From Arthrobacter sp. H35-D1 (GTDB lineage: Bacteria; Actinomycetota; Actinomycetes; Actinomycetales; Micrococcaceae): a stretch of 64,000 bases of DNA. The notes beneath the pieces were generated by a model that saw nothing but the letters and a program-made list of their open reading frames with translations, was not told the origin of the DNA and searched no databases. The DNA lies in NCBI RefSeq assembly GCF_030063185.1, contig NZ_JASISP010000020.1:21467-85466 (forward strand). The letters run 5' to 3'. Below are positions 1 to 10,797 of the stretch, in pieces. A program made the position numbers and the translations under genes. Position 1 is the stretch's first letter; each line of letters begins with the position of its first letter.

Positions 1-1
1 G

Positions 2-985
2 CGGGGCCGCATGAACACCATCACGCTCACTCCCGGCACGGCGTACCACACGCACAAGGGCTTCCTCAATCACGATCTGCTGATCGGAGCACCCGAGGGT
101 TCCATGGTGGAAAGCAATGTGGGACAGCAATACCAGGCGCTGCGCCCTTTGCTCTCGGACTTTGTCCTCTCGATGCCGCGCGGTGCCGCCGTGGTCTACC
201 CCAAGGACGCCGGGCAGATCATCACGATGGGAGACATTTTCCCGGGTGCCCGCGTGGTTGAAGCCGGTGTGGGCTCGGGCGCGTTGTCCATCTCCTTGCT
301 GCGCTCCGTGGGCGACTCCGGGTACCTGCATTCGTTCGAGCGCCGCGAAGAGTTTGCCGACATTGCCCGCGGCAACGTGGAAACCATTTTCGGCGGCCCA
401 CACCCGGCCTGGAAGATCTCCCTCGGCGACTTCCAGGACCAGGTGGTGGAACAGGAGGCCCCGGGCAGCATCGACCGTGTGGTCCTTGACATGCTGGCCC
501 CTTGGGAATGCCTGGACGCCGTGGCCACCGTGCTGGCCCCCGGCGGCGTGTGGATCAACTATGTGGCCACCGTGACCCAGCTCTCGCGCACCGCCGAGGC
601 CATCCGCGCCGACGGGCGCTTCACCGAACCCGATGCGTGGGAGTCCATGGTTCGTGGCTGGCACCTGGAGGGACTGGCCGTGCGCCCGGACCACCGGATG
701 GTGGCGCACACGGGCTTCCTCATGGTGACCCGCCGCCTGGCCGACGGCGTGACGGGCATGACGCCCAAACGCCGTGCGTCCAAAACAGAATTTGCCCAGG
801 AAGACCTGGATGCCTGGACACCGGCAGCCGTGGGGGAGCGGGCGGTATCGGATCGGAAACTGCGCCGGGCCGCCCGGGATGCGTCCTCCACCGTGCAAAC
901 AAAGCGCACCAAGAGCAAGGACACCGGCGAGGCTGCAGACAAGACCCCGGAAAAGACACCAAACGAGGCTGCAGACAAGACATAA
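2..985 (+). CDS. trmI: tRNA (adenine-58-N1)-methyltransferase TrmI, 5' end cut by window edge
   Basis: SAM-dependent methyltransferase that makes m1A58 in the T-loop of tRNAs. The reading frame is open to the window edge: the codons before the first ATG (position 11) read RGR, as expected for the family motif KGR-x-xTITL, so that ATG is probably internal and the N-terminus lies outside. Visible are the [14 protein letters not shown] segment, the SAM-binding [12 protein letters not shown] motif (about residue 83 from the ATG) and the catalytic region [10 protein letters not shown]. The C-terminus has a Lys/Thr/Glu-rich tail with two near-identical EAADKT repeats, probably disordered. In actinobacteria this gene typically sits directly upstream of the proteasomal ATPase, as here. 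Confidence 0.9.
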   Translation, partial: RGRMNTITLTPGTAYHTHKGFLNHDLLIGAPEGSMVESNVGQQYQALRPLLSDFVLSMPRGAAVVYPKDAGQIITMGDIFPGARVVEAGVGSGALSISLLRSVGDSGYLHSFERREEFADIARGNVETIFGGPHPAWKISLGDFQDQVVEQEAPGSIDRVVLDMLAPWECLDAVATVLAPGGVWINYVATVTQLSRTAEAIRADGRFTEPDAWESMVRGWHLEGLAVRPDHRMVAHTGFLMVTRRLADGVTGMTPKRRASKTEFAQEDLDAWTPAAVGERAVSDRKLRRAARDASSTVQTKRTKSKDTGEAADKTPEKTPNEAADKT

Positions 986-1094
986 GCCCCTGGCTCCCGC
1001 CGAGGAACTCGGTCAAGCGCCCGGGGGACTGGCTCCCGGGTGCAATGGCACTAAAGTTGGCAGTACCGGCCTTCGATCGGCCGCGGAAGGAACG

Positions 1095-2900
1095 ATGGAC
1101 ATGAGCAACGACGCAATGAACACCGCCTCGGGCAATCCCTCCCGGAACAGCCCCGCCCAGGACAGCCCCGTTCCGGGATCTTCCGGGGACAGTTACTCCG
1201 CGGGGCCGGGCCAGCACGCGGTCCTTGAACGGCAGCTCAATGTGCTCCGTGACAAGGCGCGCAACCTGGATCGGCAGCTGGCCTCCGCCACGCAAAACAA
1301 CTCCAAGCTTGTGGCCATGCTGGAGACGGCCAAGGCCGAGATCCTGAAGCTGCGCACGGCGCTGGAAAACGCCGGCGAACCGCCGTACGGCTTTGGCACC
1401 ATCATCGCCATCAACCGGCCGGCGGCTTCCTCGGGCAAGGCCACGGCGGTCACACACGAAAGCCTTGACATTTACGCTTCAGGGCGCAAGATGCGGGTGG
1501 GCCTGAGCCCGCTGCTGCGCCTGAACGAACTCAATGTGGGCCAGGAAGTCCTGTTGAACGAAGCTTTCGTGGTCATTGCCGGCCTGGGCTACGAGCGAGT
1601 GGGCGAGCTTGTCACCGTCAAGGAACTGCTGGGCAGCTCCCGCGCGCTTGTCAGCGGCCGGGCCGACGAGGAGCGTGTTGTCCGTCTGGGAGGCGCGCTG
1701 CAGGGCGGCGCCGTCAAGGTGGGCGACGGCCTGACGTTGGACGCTCGCACGGGCTATGCACTGGAGAAGATCCCGCGCTCGGAAGTGGAAAACCTGATCC
1801 TTGAAGAGGTTCCGGACATTTCCTACCTGGATATTGGCGGGCTGTCGTCACAGATCGAACAAATCCGCGATGCCGTGGAGCTCCCCTTCCTGCACCCGGA
1901 CCTGTACCGGGAGCACGGGTTGAAGGCACCCAAGGGCATCTTGCTCTATGGGCCTCCCGGATGCGGCAAGACGCTGATTGCCAAGGCGGTGGCGAACTCG
2001 CTGGCCAAACGCGCCCGCGAACGTTCCGGCGTCAAGGACCAGAAGAGCTACTTCCTCAACATCAAGGGCCCTGAACTCCTTGATAAGTATGTGGGGGAGA
2101 CTGAACGCCAGATTCGGTTGATCTTTAGCCGGGCACGGGAGAAAGCCTCGGACGGCAGCGCCGTCGTGGTGTTCTTTGACGAGATGGACTCCTTGTTCCG
2201 CACGCGCGGAACCGGCGTCTCCTCCGACGTGGAGACCACCATCGTGCCGCAGCTGCTCAGCGAGATCGACGGCGTGGAACGCTTGGACAATGTCATTGTC
2301 ATTGGCGCCTCCAACCGCGAGGACATGATCGACCCTGCCATTCTGCGCCCGGGCCGGCTGGATGTGAAGGTTAAAATCCAGCGTCCCGATGCCGAGGCCG
2401 CTGCGGACATCTTTGCCAAGTACGTCACCACCAGCCTGCCGTTCCACGCCGATGACCTGGCCGCCAACCACGGCAGCCTGCAGGAGACCGTGGAAGCCAT
2501 GATCCAGCGGACGGTGGAGGCCATGTACACCACCGACAAGTCCAATGAGTACTTGGAAGTCACCTATGCCAACGGCGACACTGAAATGCTGTACTTCAAG
2601 GACTTCAACTCCGGTGCCGTCATTCAAAACGTGGTGGACAGGGCCAAGAAGTACGCCATCAAGGACTTGTTGACGCACAATGAAAAGGGCATCCGCATCG
2701 AGCACATGCTCCGGGCCGTGGTGGATGAGTTCCGCGAGCACGAGGACATGCCCAACACCACCAACCCCGACGACTGGGCCCGCATTTCGGGGAAGAAGGG
2801 CGAACGGATCACCTACATTCGCACCATTGTCCAAAGCAAGGAAGGCCAAGTGCCCGGGAAAACTCTGGAAACCGTGCACAACACGGGGCAGTACCTGTGA
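1095..2900 (+). CDS. arc: Proteasome-associated AAA+ ATPase (ARC/Mpa)
   Basis: Hexameric unfoldase that recognises pupylated proteins and threads them into the 20S proteasome; 601 residues. Order of parts: low-complexity N-terminus, coiled coil (about residues 38-95) that binds Pup, OB-fold region (about 100-240), then the AAA+ module with Walker A GPPGCGKT near residue 286 and Walker [10 protein letters not shown] near 357. The C-terminus ends GQYL, fitting the penultimate-tyrosine gate-opening motif of the family. ATG 1095 is chosen because GGAAGG lies just upstream (1085-1090); ATG 1101 is also possible. The open frame reaches back to 774, but that part overlaps trmI and lacks homology. 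The stop overlaps the dop start (GTGA), which suggests translational coupling. Confidence 0.95.
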   Translation: MDMSNDAMNTASGNPSRNSPAQDSPVPGSSGDSYSAGPGQHAVLERQLNVLRDKARNLDRQLASATQNNSKLVAMLETAKAEILKLRTALENAGEPPYGFGTIIAINRPAASSGKATAVTHESLDIYASGRKMRVGLSPLLRLNELNVGQEVLLNEAFVVIAGLGYERVGELVTVKELLGSSRALVSGRADEERVVRLGGALQGGAVKVGDGLTLDARTGYALEKIPRSEVENLILEEVPDISYLDIGGLSSQIEQIRDAVELPFLHPDLYREHGLKAPKGILLYGPPGCGKTLIAKAVANSLAKRARERSGVKDQKSYFLNIKGPELLDKYVGETERQIRLIFSRAREKASDGSAVVVFFDEMDSLFRTRGTGVSSDVETTIVPQLLSEIDGVERLDNVIVIGASNREDMIDPAILRPGRLDVKVKIQRPDAEAAADIFAKYVTTSLPFHADDLAANHGSLQETVEAMIQRTVEAMYTTDKSNEYLEVTYANGDTEMLYFKDFNSGAVIQNVVDRAKKYAIKDLLTHNEKGIRIEHMLRAVVDEFREHEDMPNTTNPDDWARISGKKGERITYIRTIVQSKEGQVPGKTLETVHNTGQYL

Positions 2901-4492
2901 GTGTTGTGCGGGTCGTGGGGGCCGAAACGGAATACGGCATCCACGCTCCGGGGACGCGGCAGTTCAACGCCACATGGCTCTCCACCCAGGTGGTGCATGC
3001 CTATTCGCGCGAGACCAGCCACCGGGCGGCTGCCGGCGGGGAGACCCGTTGGGACTACACGGACGAGGACCCGTTGGCCGATGCCCGCGGCTGGTCCATG
3101 CCCCGCGAAGCTGCCCATCCCAGCCAGCTGACAGATGCAGAACCCGTGCTCACAGCCGCCCAGATCGCCTTGGAGGGCGGGGAAAGCGGAGACACCGGCG
3201 CACCCCTGATGATGAACATGGTGCTCGGCAACGGCGCACGCTTGTATGTGGACCACGCCCACCCGGAATACTCCTCGCCGGAGGTGACGAATCCGCTCGA
3301 CGCAGTGCGTTGGGATGCTGCCGGGGACCTTGTTGCGCTGGCGGCCGTGCGCCGAATCGCCGCCACCGCGGACGTGCCCGAAATCAACCTGTACAAGAAC
3401 AACACCGACAACAAATCGGTGTCCTACGGCAGCCATGAAAACTACCTCATGCCGCGCAGTGTCCCCTTTGCGCACATTGTTTCCGGGCTGACCCCGTTCT
3501 TCGTCACCCGCCAGCTCATGTGCGGTGCCGGGCGCGTTGGTCTTGGCCAGGACGGCTCGGGCAGCGGCTTTCAGATCAGCCAGCGGGCAGATTTTTTTGA
3601 GGCCGAGGTCGGTTTGGAAACCACCATCCGCCGCCCCATCATCAACACCCGCGACGAGCCGCATGCAGTGGCAGAGAAGTACCGCCGCCTCCACGTCATC
3701 ATTGGCGACGCCAACTTGAGCCAGGTCTCCAACTACCTCAAATTTGGCACGACGGCGCTGGTGCTTGACATGATTGAACACGGCACGGCCCCTGTGCTGA
3801 AATTTGCCGATCCGGTGACGTCGCTGCGAGAGATCAGCCACGACTGGGAACTGCAAGGAACATATTTGCTGGCCGATGGCAGCCGCACCACGGCCCTGGA
3901 CGTGCAGTGGCGCTACCTCAAGGCTGCACTTGCCCATGCACAAGCCAACGGTTCAAGCCACCCTGAAACGGGCGACGGCCACACCGCAGCCGTGCTGGCC
4001 AAGTGGGAAGAAGTGCTCACGGCCCTGGGAACGGACCCCATGAGCCTTGCCGGGCAACTGGAGTGGGTGGCGAAACTCAGTCTGTTGCAGCAGTACAGGA
4101 ACCGCGACGGCTTGGACTGGGACGATCCCCGGTTGGGCCTCATCGATCTGCAATGGGCGGACATCCGCCCGGAAAAGGGCCTTTACTACAAGCTGCTGCA
4201 GCGCGGCCGCATGCAGCGAGTGGTCAGCGACGAGTCCATTGCCGCCGCGGTGCAAGCCCCGCCGCCGGACACAAGGGCGTATTTCCGCGGTCGCTGTATC
4301 CAGGATTTTGGCGCCCATGTGGTGGGAGCCAGTTGGGACTCGGTCATCTTCGAGGTGCCGCAATTGCGCCGCCTGCAACGCGTCTCCACGAAGGAACCGC
4401 TGCGCGGAACGAAGGAGCTCACCGCCGGGCTTTTTGACAACAACACGGGCCTGCAGGATTTCCTGTCCCAATTGCTGTCGGACGCACACTAG
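2897..4492 (+). CDS. dop: Pup deamidase/depupylase Dop
   Basis: Converts the C-terminal Gln of Pup to Glu and also removes Pup from substrates; 531 residues, carboxylate-amine-ligase (glutamine-synthetase-like) fold. The N-terminal strand motif GAETEYGI is the ATP/Mg site. The segment [12 protein letters not shown] carries the conserved catalytic Asp. An extra stretch around residues 45-75 ([14 protein letters not shown]) fits the Dop loop, which PafA lacks, and separates this gene from its paralogue at 6530. Start is GTG, overlapping the arc stop codon. Pup, encoded next, ends in GGQ and therefore needs this enzyme before ligation. Confidence 0.95.
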   Translation: MSVVRVVGAETEYGIHAPGTRQFNATWLSTQVVHAYSRETSHRAAAGGETRWDYTDEDPLADARGWSMPREAAHPSQLTDAEPVLTAAQIALEGGESGDTGAPLMMNMVLGNGARLYVDHAHPEYSSPEVTNPLDAVRWDAAGDLVALAAVRRIAATADVPEINLYKNNTDNKSVSYGSHENYLMPRSVPFAHIVSGLTPFFVTRQLMCGAGRVGLGQDGSGSGFQISQRADFFEAEVGLETTIRRPIINTRDEPHAVAEKYRRLHVIIGDANLSQVSNYLKFGTTALVLDMIEHGTAPVLKFADPVTSLREISHDWELQGTYLLADGSRTTALDVQWRYLKAALAHAQANGSSHPETGDGHTAAVLAKWEEVLTALGTDPMSLAGQLEWVAKLSLLQQYRNRDGLDWDDPRLGLIDLQWADIRPEKGLYYKLLQRGRMQRVVSDESIAAAVQAPPPDTRAYFRGRCIQDFGAHVVGASWDSVIFEVPQLRRLQRVSTKEPLRGTKELTAGLFDNNTGLQDFLSQLLSDAH

Positions 4493-4607
4493 GACGCGCC
4501 CTCTATTTCATCCAAGCAGGGGGACCTGGCCGGGCTTGAGGCGGTCCTTGCTTAGCAAACCGGCACGGGCGGCGCATTCTTGGCGGGTCCGTGGCAGTAT
4601 GGGAATA

Positions 4608-4625
4608 GGTGCCGAGAACGGCACC
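4608..4625 (+). other. Short hairpin in the pup leader
   Basis: Perfect 7-bp inverted repeat GGTGCCG-agaa-CGGCACC, about 25 nt before the pup start codon, in the 158-bp gap between dop and pup. It could affect pup mRNA stability or translation; no T-tract follows, so it is not a typical terminator. Confidence 0.4.
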
Positions 4626-4650
4626 GGGAACCACGTAAGAAGGACGCATC

Positions 4651-4857
4651 ATGGCTTCACAGGAACAGAAGAACGTCTCTTCCCGGCCCGAAGAGGAACA
4701 CGTCGAGGAACTGCCGGTCCCGGCGCCGGGCGCGGATTCTGCAGCAGCCCAGGCCGCCACCACCGGCGTGGACGACCTCTTGGATGAAATTGATGGCGTC
4801 CTGGAGTCAAACGCCGAGGAGTTCGTGCGCGGGTTTGTGCAAAAGGGTGGACAGTAG
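4651..4857 (+). CDS. pup: Prokaryotic ubiquitin-like protein Pup
   Basis: Small disordered protein modifier, 68 residues, attached through its C-terminal side chain to substrate lysines by PafA. The C-terminus is [11 protein letters not shown]; the final Gln must be deamidated to Glu by Dop. The acidic segment [12 protein letters not shown] is the helix that docks into the ATPase coiled coil. The SD AAGGA lies about 9 nt upstream of the ATG. It is followed after 6 nt by prcB, so pup-prcB-prcA is very likely one transcript. Confidence 0.97.
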   Translation: MASQEQKNVSSRPEEEHVEELPVPAPGADSAAAQAATTGVDDLLDEIDGVLESNAEEFVRGFVQKGGQ

Positions 4858-4863
4858 GCCTCC

Positions 4864-5691
4864 ATGGACGCCCACAACAGGACCGAATTTCCAGCGCTGG
4901 AAGGCGGGGGCTCCTCGTCGTCGTTCCTTGACCATGTGACCCGCAGCAATCCGGGCCTGTTGCCGTTTGGCCGCGCCCTGCCCGCAGGCACCATGCCGGC
5001 AACCCCGCACGGGACCACCATCGTGGCGCTTTCCTTCGAAGGCGGGGTGCTCATGGCGGGGGACAGACGGGCCACCATGGGGTCCATGATCGCCAACCGG
5101 CACCTTGAAAAAGTATTCCCAGCCGATGCGTATTCGGTGCTTGGCATTGCCGGCACAGCAGGGATCGCCATCGACATGGTCCGCCTTTTTCAGGTGGAGC
5201 TTGAGCACTACGAGAAGATCGAGGGCACGCTCCTCAGCCTTGAGGGCAAAGCCAACAGGCTCGGTGCCATGGTCCGCGCCAACCTGCCCATGGCGATGCA
5301 GGGGCTGTCGGTGGTGCCGCTCTTCGCGGGAATTGAGACAGCCGGCCCAGTAACAACGGGGCGGTTGTTTTCCTACGACGTCACGGGAGGTCGTTACGAA
5401 GAGCTCGAACACCACAGCGTGGGCTCGGGCTCCGTGTTTGCCCGCGGGGCGCTGAAAAAGCTGTGGCGCCCCGGACTCACCGCCGAGCAGGCGCTGGAAG
5501 TGGCCGTCGAGGCCCTCTACGACGCCTCGGACGACGATTCCGCCACGGGCGGGCCGGACCTTGTACGCCGTTTGTGGCCGGTAGTCTATGTAGTAACACA
5601 CGACGGCGCCGCAAGGGTGGGCGACGATGCGCTGGCCGGCGTTGTGGAAACCATTGTGACGCGACGCAGCGTCGAACGCAGGGAGGCATAA
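4864..5691 (+). CDS. prcB: 20S proteasome beta subunit (with propeptide)
   Basis: Catalytic subunit of the 20S proteasome, 275 residues. The precursor carries a propeptide of about 50 residues; autocleavage is expected between Gly50 and Thr51 in [11 protein letters not shown], making Thr51 the N-terminal nucleophile. The expected Asp (AGDRRAT) and Lys (LEKVFPAD) follow. The frame runs directly into prcA: the stop TAA is immediately followed by the prcA ATG. Confidence 0.95.
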   Translation: MDAHNRTEFPALEGGGSSSSFLDHVTRSNPGLLPFGRALPAGTMPATPHGTTIVALSFEGGVLMAGDRRATMGSMIANRHLEKVFPADAYSVLGIAGTAGIAIDMVRLFQVELEHYEKIEGTLLSLEGKANRLGAMVRANLPMAMQGLSVVPLFAGIETAGPVTTGRLFSYDVTGGRYEELEHHSVGSGSVFARGALKKLWRPGLTAEQALEVAVEALYDASDDDSATGGPDLVRRLWPVVYVVTHDGAARVGDDALAGVVETIVTRRSVERREA

Positions 5692-6441
5692 ATGGCGCAG
5701 CAATTCTATGTTTCCCCCGAACAGGTCATGAAGGACCGGGCGGACTTCGCCCGCAAGGGAATCGCCCGGGGCAAATCGGTGGTGGTGGTTTCCTTTCTGG
5801 GCGGCATCGCGTTGGTGGCTGAAAATCCGTCACCGACGTTGCACAAAATCGGCGAAATCTACGACCGCATCGCCTTTGCCGCCGTGGGCAAGTACAACGA
5901 GTTCGAAAGCCTCCGCCAAGCCGGTGTGCGCTACGCCGATGTGCGCGGCTACTCCTACGACAGGGCGGACGTGACGGCGCGCGGCCTGGCCAGCGTGTAT
6001 GCGCAAAGCCTCGGCACTGTGTTTACGGCCGAACAAAAACCCTTCGAAGTTGAATTGGCAGTCGCCGAGGTGGGGGAGCGGCAAGGCGAGGACCACATCT
6101 TCCGGCTGAACTTCGACGGCTCCATTGCCGATGAATCGGGCTTCCTGGCCATGGGAGGCAAGGCCGACCTGGTCCAGGCGGCCTTGGAAAAACGCTGGAG
6201 AGCAGGCGCAAGCCTGGGCCAGGCGCTGCGGTGGGCCGTCGCAGCGCTGGAATCCCCGCGTTTGGACGCAGCACCAGGGGGAGCAGCCCGCAGCGAAGTC
6301 CCCGATCAGGCGGCAGCCCTGGCAGCAGCTACTTTGGAGGTGGCCGTGCTAGATCGCAACGTTTCGCGCGTGCGCGGCTCGCACAGGGCCTTCCGGAGGC
6401 TGAACGCCGCAACCGTGGCCACCCAGTTGGCCGCGGATTGA
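5692..6441 (+). CDS. prcA: 20S proteasome alpha subunit
   Basis: Forms the outer gating rings of the 20S core, 249 residues. The N-terminal YVSPEQVMKDRADFARKGIA matches the gating/anchoring segment of actinobacterial alpha subunits, followed by the beta-sandwich fold (SVVVVSFLGGIALVAENP). No N-terminal Thr nucleophile is present, as expected. The tail after about residue 195 is Ala-rich and poorly conserved. Start ATG directly abuts the prcB stop. Confidence 0.95.
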   Translation: MAQQFYVSPEQVMKDRADFARKGIARGKSVVVVSFLGGIALVAENPSPTLHKIGEIYDRIAFAAVGKYNEFESLRQAGVRYADVRGYSYDRADVTARGLASVYAQSLGTVFTAEQKPFEVELAVAEVGERQGEDHIFRLNFDGSIADESGFLAMGGKADLVQAALEKRWRAGASLGQALRWAVAALESPRLDAAPGGAARSEVPDQAAALAAATLEVAVLDRNVSRVRGSHRAFRRLNAATVATQLAAD

Positions 6442-6529
6442 GCCCCTGGACCAAACAACGTGCAACGGCAACACACAGCTGCAACTCACGCGGCTGCACT
6501 ATACAACGGCAATGAAGGAGACATGACAG

Positions 6530-7903
6530 GTGGACCGGCGGATATTTGGTATTGAGACGGAGTTTGGCGTGGCATACTCGGCGCCCGGCTCGCGGCCGCT
6601 GTCCCCCGAGGAAGTGGCAAGGTACCTTTTCCGCAAGGTCGTCAGTTGGGGCCGTTCCTCGAATGTTTTCCTGCCCAATGGCTCGCGGTTGTATTTGGAC
6701 GTGGGCTCCCACCCCGAATACGCCACGGCCGAATGCGACAGCATCGCCCAGCTGATTGCCCACGACAGGGCAGGGGAAACCATCCTGAACGACCTCGTCC
6801 AGGAAGCCCAGACAAGACTTGGGTTTGAAGGTTACGACGGCAAGGTCTTCCTGTTCAAAAACAATGTGGATTCCGCCGGAAACTCTTATGGCAGCCACGA
6901 AAATTACCTGATCACCCGCAGGGGCGAATTTGGCCGCTTGGCGGACATTCTCATCCCGTTCCTGGTAACGCGCCAGCTGATCGCCGGTGCCGGCAGGGTG
7001 CTCCCTGCCCAACAGGGCGGAAAATACGCCTTCTCACAGCGCGCAGACCACATTTGGGAAGGCGTCTCCTCGGCCACCACCCGTTCACGACCCATCATCA
7101 ACACCCGCGACGAGCCGCACGCGGACGCCGAACTGTACAGGCGGCTGCACGTGATCGTCGGCGATTCGAACATGTCCGAAACCACCACCATGCTCAAGGT
7201 CGGCACGGTCGACTTGATCCTTCGCATGGTCGAGGCCGGGACCATCATGAGTGACATGCGGCTGGAGAACCCCATCCGCAGCATTCGCGAAATATCCCAC
7301 GACATCACGGGCAAGCACCCCTTGAAGATGTCCGACGGCCGCTTCATGACGGCGATTGAAATCCAGCGCCACTATCTTGAAAAAGTGGCGGCCTTCATCA
7401 ACTCGCGGGGGGCACACCACGAACTCGTCCCGCAGATCATGGACCTGTGGGAACGCACGCTGGACGCGGTGGAAGCAGAAGATCATTCAAGCATTGACAC
7501 CGAGATCGACTGGGCGATCAAGGCCAAGTTGTTGCACGCCTACGCCGAGCGGCACAACCTTGAGTTGTCCTCGCCCGAAGTCGCCCAGCTCGACCTGCGC
7601 TACCACGATATTTCCCCCGACCGAGGCTTGTTCAACATGTTGGAACGGCGCGGATCGGCACGCAAGCTGGTCAGCGCTGCGGACATTGCCGCAGCGGTCG
7701 ACACTGCACCTGCCACAACCCGCGCCCACCTGCGCGGCAAGTTCGTCGCTGCAGCTCGAGAGTCCGGACGCGACTACACGGTGGACTGGGTGCACCTTAA
7801 ACTCAACGACCGGTCCCACCAAACCATCCTGTGCAAGGACCCCTTTAAGAACGACGACGAACGCGTCGACGCGCTGATTGAGTCATTGCGGGGTGGTTTC
7901 TAA
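6530..7903 (+). CDS. pafA: Pup-protein ligase PafA
   Basis: Ligates the gamma-carboxylate of the Pup C-terminal Glu to lysines of targets; 457 residues, same fold as Dop. The N-terminus [12 protein letters not shown] holds the nucleotide/Mg site, and [13 protein letters not shown] the catalytic Asp. It lacks the loop insert seen in Dop. GTG is chosen as start because GAAGGAG (6514-6520) is 9 nt upstream. It is separated from prcA by 88 bp, so it may be partly independently expressed. Confidence 0.95.
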   Translation: MDRRIFGIETEFGVAYSAPGSRPLSPEEVARYLFRKVVSWGRSSNVFLPNGSRLYLDVGSHPEYATAECDSIAQLIAHDRAGETILNDLVQEAQTRLGFEGYDGKVFLFKNNVDSAGNSYGSHENYLITRRGEFGRLADILIPFLVTRQLIAGAGRVLPAQQGGKYAFSQRADHIWEGVSSATTRSRPIINTRDEPHADAELYRRLHVIVGDSNMSETTTMLKVGTVDLILRMVEAGTIMSDMRLENPIRSIREISHDITGKHPLKMSDGRFMTAIEIQRHYLEKVAAFINSRGAHHELVPQIMDLWERTLDAVEAEDHSSIDTEIDWAIKAKLLHAYAERHNLELSSPEVAQLDLRYHDISPDRGLFNMLERRGSARKLVSAADIAAAVDTAPATTRAHLRGKFVAAARESGRDYTVDWVHLKLNDRSHQTILCKDPFKNDDERVDALIESLRGGF

Positions 7904-8012
7904 GCTGTAACCATTTAGCATCAGGGGTGGTTGGCGTTTCTCTTCAGTGCAAGGCTTCGGGGTACTCATTGCTTAAGTAAGAGCCCAAGAAAAGCCACAG
8001 GAAGTGTTTTCC

Positions 8013-9056
8013 ATGCGCCGCCTTCTAGCACTGTTCATTGCCTTGCTGCTCCTTGTGAGCGCTTGTTCACAAGGAGCGCCCGAGCCTCCGGGTGCCCAGG
8101 ACCCGGCCGGGACGGATCCATCCTCCGATGCTTCGCCAAGCCCGCCGGAGAGTGTGCCGCCCACCGCAGCCGCCACCACATCGCCGAGCAACCCGGCGCC
8201 GGACTTGGGAGTGCTTGCCTCCGTGCAGGTCATTGACCAGGGTGAAGGGAAGATCCCCAAGATCACCTTTGACATGCCGCTGACCGTTGAAACGACGACT
8301 GCAGGCGTGCTGGCCCCCGGTGACGGTGCACAGATTGCCCTGGGCCAGAAGATCTTCCACCGCTCAATCGTTCTCAACGCCAGCACGGGCGAAACAATCC
8401 AGCAGAACTTCACCCAAGCAGCCGGCTTCGAAAGCATGCTCACCCCCGCCTACCAGGTCAATTCCCCTGCACTGGTGAATGCGTTCATCAGTGCCAAGGT
8501 CGGTGCCTACGTTGCCGAAGCAATCCCCAAGCCCGAACTCGGCGACAACCCGCCCGAGTGGGCCCAGCATGCCACCTTGATGATTTACAAGGTGGAGAGT
8601 GCCGAAGATGCACCGGACATGCCCAAGGTCCTCAGCGCAGATGAGGTTGCTGCCCTCGCAGCGGACGGCAGGCTGCCCGTGGCAATATTTGACGACAATG
8701 GCATCCCCACCATCACCATTCCGGACACCGACGCGCCCACTGGCCTCGCCGTCCAAGTGCTGACCGAGGGAACCGGGGAAACTATTAAGCCAAATGACAA
8801 GTTTACCGCCTTGTACACGGGCTGGACGTGGGCTGACGGGCAGAAATACGATTCCGCCTACGACCGCGGTGTCGCCGACCCGTTCGACTTCCGCACGGTT
8901 ATTGAGGGCTGGCTGGTTGGCCTGACGGGCCAGAAGGTCGGCTCCACCGTGCAGCTTACCGTTCCGGCCACGATGTTGTTCGACTATCAGGCAGGAAGTG
9001 TAAGCAGGCCCGCCGGACCCCTGGTGTTCGTGGTCAAGATCGAATCGAAGGTGTAG
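8013..9056 (+). CDS. FKBP-type peptidyl-prolyl isomerase, lipoprotein
   Basis: Predicted surface lipoprotein of 347 residues with a C-terminal FKBP domain (about 235-347). The signal peptide MRRLLALFIALLLLVSAC ends in a lipobox with Cys18, followed by a Pro/Ser/Thr-rich linker. A weakly conserved FKBP-like segment (about 70-215) precedes the canonical domain with TALYTGWTWADG, VIEGW and VGLTGQKVGSTVQLTVP. ATG 8013 is preferred over an upstream GTG (8004) because AGGAAG lies 9 nt upstream of it. A paralogue with the same layout follows at 9310, consistent with tandem duplication. Role: likely folding of exported proteins. Confidence 0.85.
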   Translation: MRRLLALFIALLLLVSACSQGAPEPPGAQDPAGTDPSSDASPSPPESVPPTAAATTSPSNPAPDLGVLASVQVIDQGEGKIPKITFDMPLTVETTTAGVLAPGDGAQIALGQKIFHRSIVLNASTGETIQQNFTQAAGFESMLTPAYQVNSPALVNAFISAKVGAYVAEAIPKPELGDNPPEWAQHATLMIYKVESAEDAPDMPKVLSADEVAALAADGRLPVAIFDDNGIPTITIPDTDAPTGLAVQVLTEGTGETIKPNDKFTALYTGWTWADGQKYDSAYDRGVADPFDFRTVIEGWLVGLTGQKVGSTVQLTVPATMLFDYQAGSVSRPAGPLVFVVKIESKV

Positions 9057-9115
9057 CAACGGCAGAAAGGCGCCTCCTCCGCACGCCGCCCCACATCAGG
9101 GGCAAGCAGTGGGCG

Positions 9116-9156
9116 GCCAACAGCTTTTGTCCAGCTTCAGCGGATAAGCTGTTGGC
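9116..9156 (+). terminator. Hairpin between the two FKBP lipoprotein genes
   Basis: Inverted repeat with a perfect 11-bp stem (GCCAACAGCTT at 9116-9126, AAGCTGTTGGC at 9146-9156) about 60 bp after the first FKBP gene. There is no T-run, so it may be an attenuating or processing hairpin rather than a strong terminator. The remaining sequence up to 9309 contains no supported gene. Confidence 0.45.
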
Positions 9157-9309
9157 GGCTCATTGCTTCAAAAGCCCTTAATGGCCCGTTGCACTGCCAA
9201 AAGTTTCGCCAAAATCGCCTTGACGAAAATCATTAGTACCACCGTTGCAACGCCTGCCGTGCGCAGGCATTGCGGCAATGCCCGTGATCCAGCCATCGAA
9301 AGTGTTTCT

Positions 9310-10296
9310 GTGCGCCGACTTCTTGTACTGCTTCTTCCCCTACTGCTCCTTGTGAGCGCCTGTTCGCAAGGGTCCACGGACACTTCCGGACCCGCCGCGT
9401 CATCCACCGCTTCGGTGAGTGTCCCGCCGTCGAACGAGGAGGCCCTTGCTTCCGTGAAGGTCCAGGACGAGGGCAAGGACAAGGCCCCCAAGGTCACCTT
9501 CGACAAACCGCTGGAGGTCAAGGCCGAGTCCATGCGCTTGGTCACCCCCGGCAACGGTGCCCAAATCACCACCGGCCAAGTCGTGGAATTCCGGGAGATC
9601 GCCCTTGACACTGCCACGGGGGACACCGTGGGCGAGAACTTCAGCAAGGACGCCGGCGGCACCATCGTGCTCAACGAATCCTTCATGAACCAATTCCCGC
9701 TGGTGTACAGCACTTTCTCCAAGGCCAAGGTCGGCGCATACATTTCCTATGCAACCCCCGGCACCGAGGAAGTCCCCGGCAGCACCGAGGCGCCCGCCCA
9801 GCCAGCCCGACCGGCCAGCATGAGCGTCTTCCAGATCAAGACCGCCAAGGATGCCCCGGAACCGGCCAAACTCATGGATGCCGACGCGGTGGCAAAACTT
9901 GCCAAGGACGGCAAGCTGCCAGTGGCCAAGTTCGACGACAAGGGCGTCCCCAGCATCACGATTCCCAAGAATGACGCCCCGGCCGGCCTCGCCGTACAGG
10001 TGCTGACCGAAGGAAGCGGCGAAACACTGACCGCGGAGGACACCATTTCAGCCTTGTACACCGGCTGGACTTGGGACGGAAAGCAGTTTGATTCCACCTT
10101 CGACAGCGGCAAAGCTGCCACCTTCGGCCTGCAGAAGGTCATTGAAGGATGGACTGTGGGCTTGACGGGCCAGAAGGTGGGCTCCACCGTACAGCTGACC
10201 ATCCCCGCCTCGCTTGCCTACGGGGAACAGGCGGAAGCTCAGGGCAAGCCTGCCGGACCGCTGGTGTTTGTGGTTAAGATTGAATCGAAGAAGTAA
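9310..10296 (+). CDS. FKBP-type peptidyl-prolyl isomerase, lipoprotein (paralogue)
   Basis: Predicted lipoprotein of 328 residues. GTG 9310 gives the signal peptide VRRLLVLLLPLLLLVSAC with lipobox Cys18, parallel to the preceding paralogue; the frame is open back to 9163, but that part resembles no signal peptide. The C-terminal FKBP domain has SALYTGWTWDG, KVIEGWTVGLTGQKVGSTVQ and an SLAYGEQA segment typical of active FKBPs (the upstream copy instead has TMLFDYQAG). It is linked to the cytosolic FKBP gene by an 18-nt gap. Confidence 0.85.
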   Translation: MRRLLVLLLPLLLLVSACSQGSTDTSGPAASSTASVSVPPSNEEALASVKVQDEGKDKAPKVTFDKPLEVKAESMRLVTPGNGAQITTGQVVEFREIALDTATGDTVGENFSKDAGGTIVLNESFMNQFPLVYSTFSKAKVGAYISYATPGTEEVPGSTEAPAQPARPASMSVFQIKTAKDAPEPAKLMDADAVAKLAKDGKLPVAKFDDKGVPSITIPKNDAPAGLAVQVLTEGSGETLTAEDTISALYTGWTWDGKQFDSTFDSGKAATFGLQKVIEGWTVGLTGQKVGSTVQLTIPASLAYGEQAEAQGKPAGPLVFVVKIESKK

Positions 10297-10314
10297 CAAA
10301 CCCTAAGGAGCAGC

Positions 10315-10710
10315 ATGTCTTTTGGAACCCGCAACTTTGACCGCAGCAAACCCGAAATTGATTTCCCGGAACACGGGGTCCCCACCGAACTTGTCATAGA
10401 GGACTTGATCGAGGGCACCGGCACCGAAGTTGTCCCCGGCAACACCGTCTCCACCCACTATGTGGGTGTCGCATTTTCCACCGGAGAGGAGTTCGACTCT
10501 TCTTGGAGCCGCGGCACGCCGCTGGAATTCAAGGCCGGCATTGGCCAAGTCATCCAAGGCTGGGACCAGGGCTTGATCGGCATGAAGGTTGGCGGACGCC
10601 GCCGCCTGGAGATCCCCTCGGAACTGGCCTACGGAACACGTGGCGCCGCCGGGGCCATCGCCCCCAACGAAGCGCTGATCTTCGTTGTCGACCTGGTCGG
10701 CGTGCGCTAA
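10315..10710 (+). CDS. FKBP-type peptidyl-prolyl cis-trans isomerase, cytosolic
   Basis: Stand-alone FKBP of 131 residues without signal peptide. The canonical fold is visible: VSTHYVGVAFSTGEEFDSSW, VIQGWDQGLIGMKVGGRRRL, ELAYG and ALIFVVDLVGV. The SD AAGGAG (10305-10310) is 4 nt before the ATG. It lies in the pupylation locus between the lipoprotein FKBPs and pafBC, a gene order common in actinobacteria, and ends before a strong hairpin. Confidence 0.92.
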   Translation: MSFGTRNFDRSKPEIDFPEHGVPTELVIEDLIEGTGTEVVPGNTVSTHYVGVAFSTGEEFDSSWSRGTPLEFKAGIGQVIQGWDQGLIGMKVGGRRRLEIPSELAYGTRGAAGAIAPNEALIFVVDLVGVR

Positions 10711-10737
10711 GCACCTTCTTCGCATTTCAGCAAGCCG

Positions 10738-10769
10738 CTGCGGCCCCGATCCTTTGATCGGGGCCGCAG
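10738..10769 (+). terminator. Strong hairpin after the FKBP genes
   Basis: Perfect 14-bp GC-rich stem (10738-10751 with 10756-10769) and a 4-nt loop, 28 bp after the FKBP stop and about 40 bp before pafBC. No clear T-tract, as is common for actinobacterial terminators. Confidence 0.7.
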
Positions 10770-10797
10770 TCCGTTAACGCCAGCGCCTCCCGCCTAG

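Noticed and set aside
774..1094. N-terminal extension of the proteasomal ATPase frame
   Set aside because: Overlaps trmI, has no homology, and a good SD precedes ATG 1095.
9163..9309. Longer N-terminus of the second FKBP lipoprotein
   Set aside because: It would place about 49 residues before a clear lipoprotein signal peptide.
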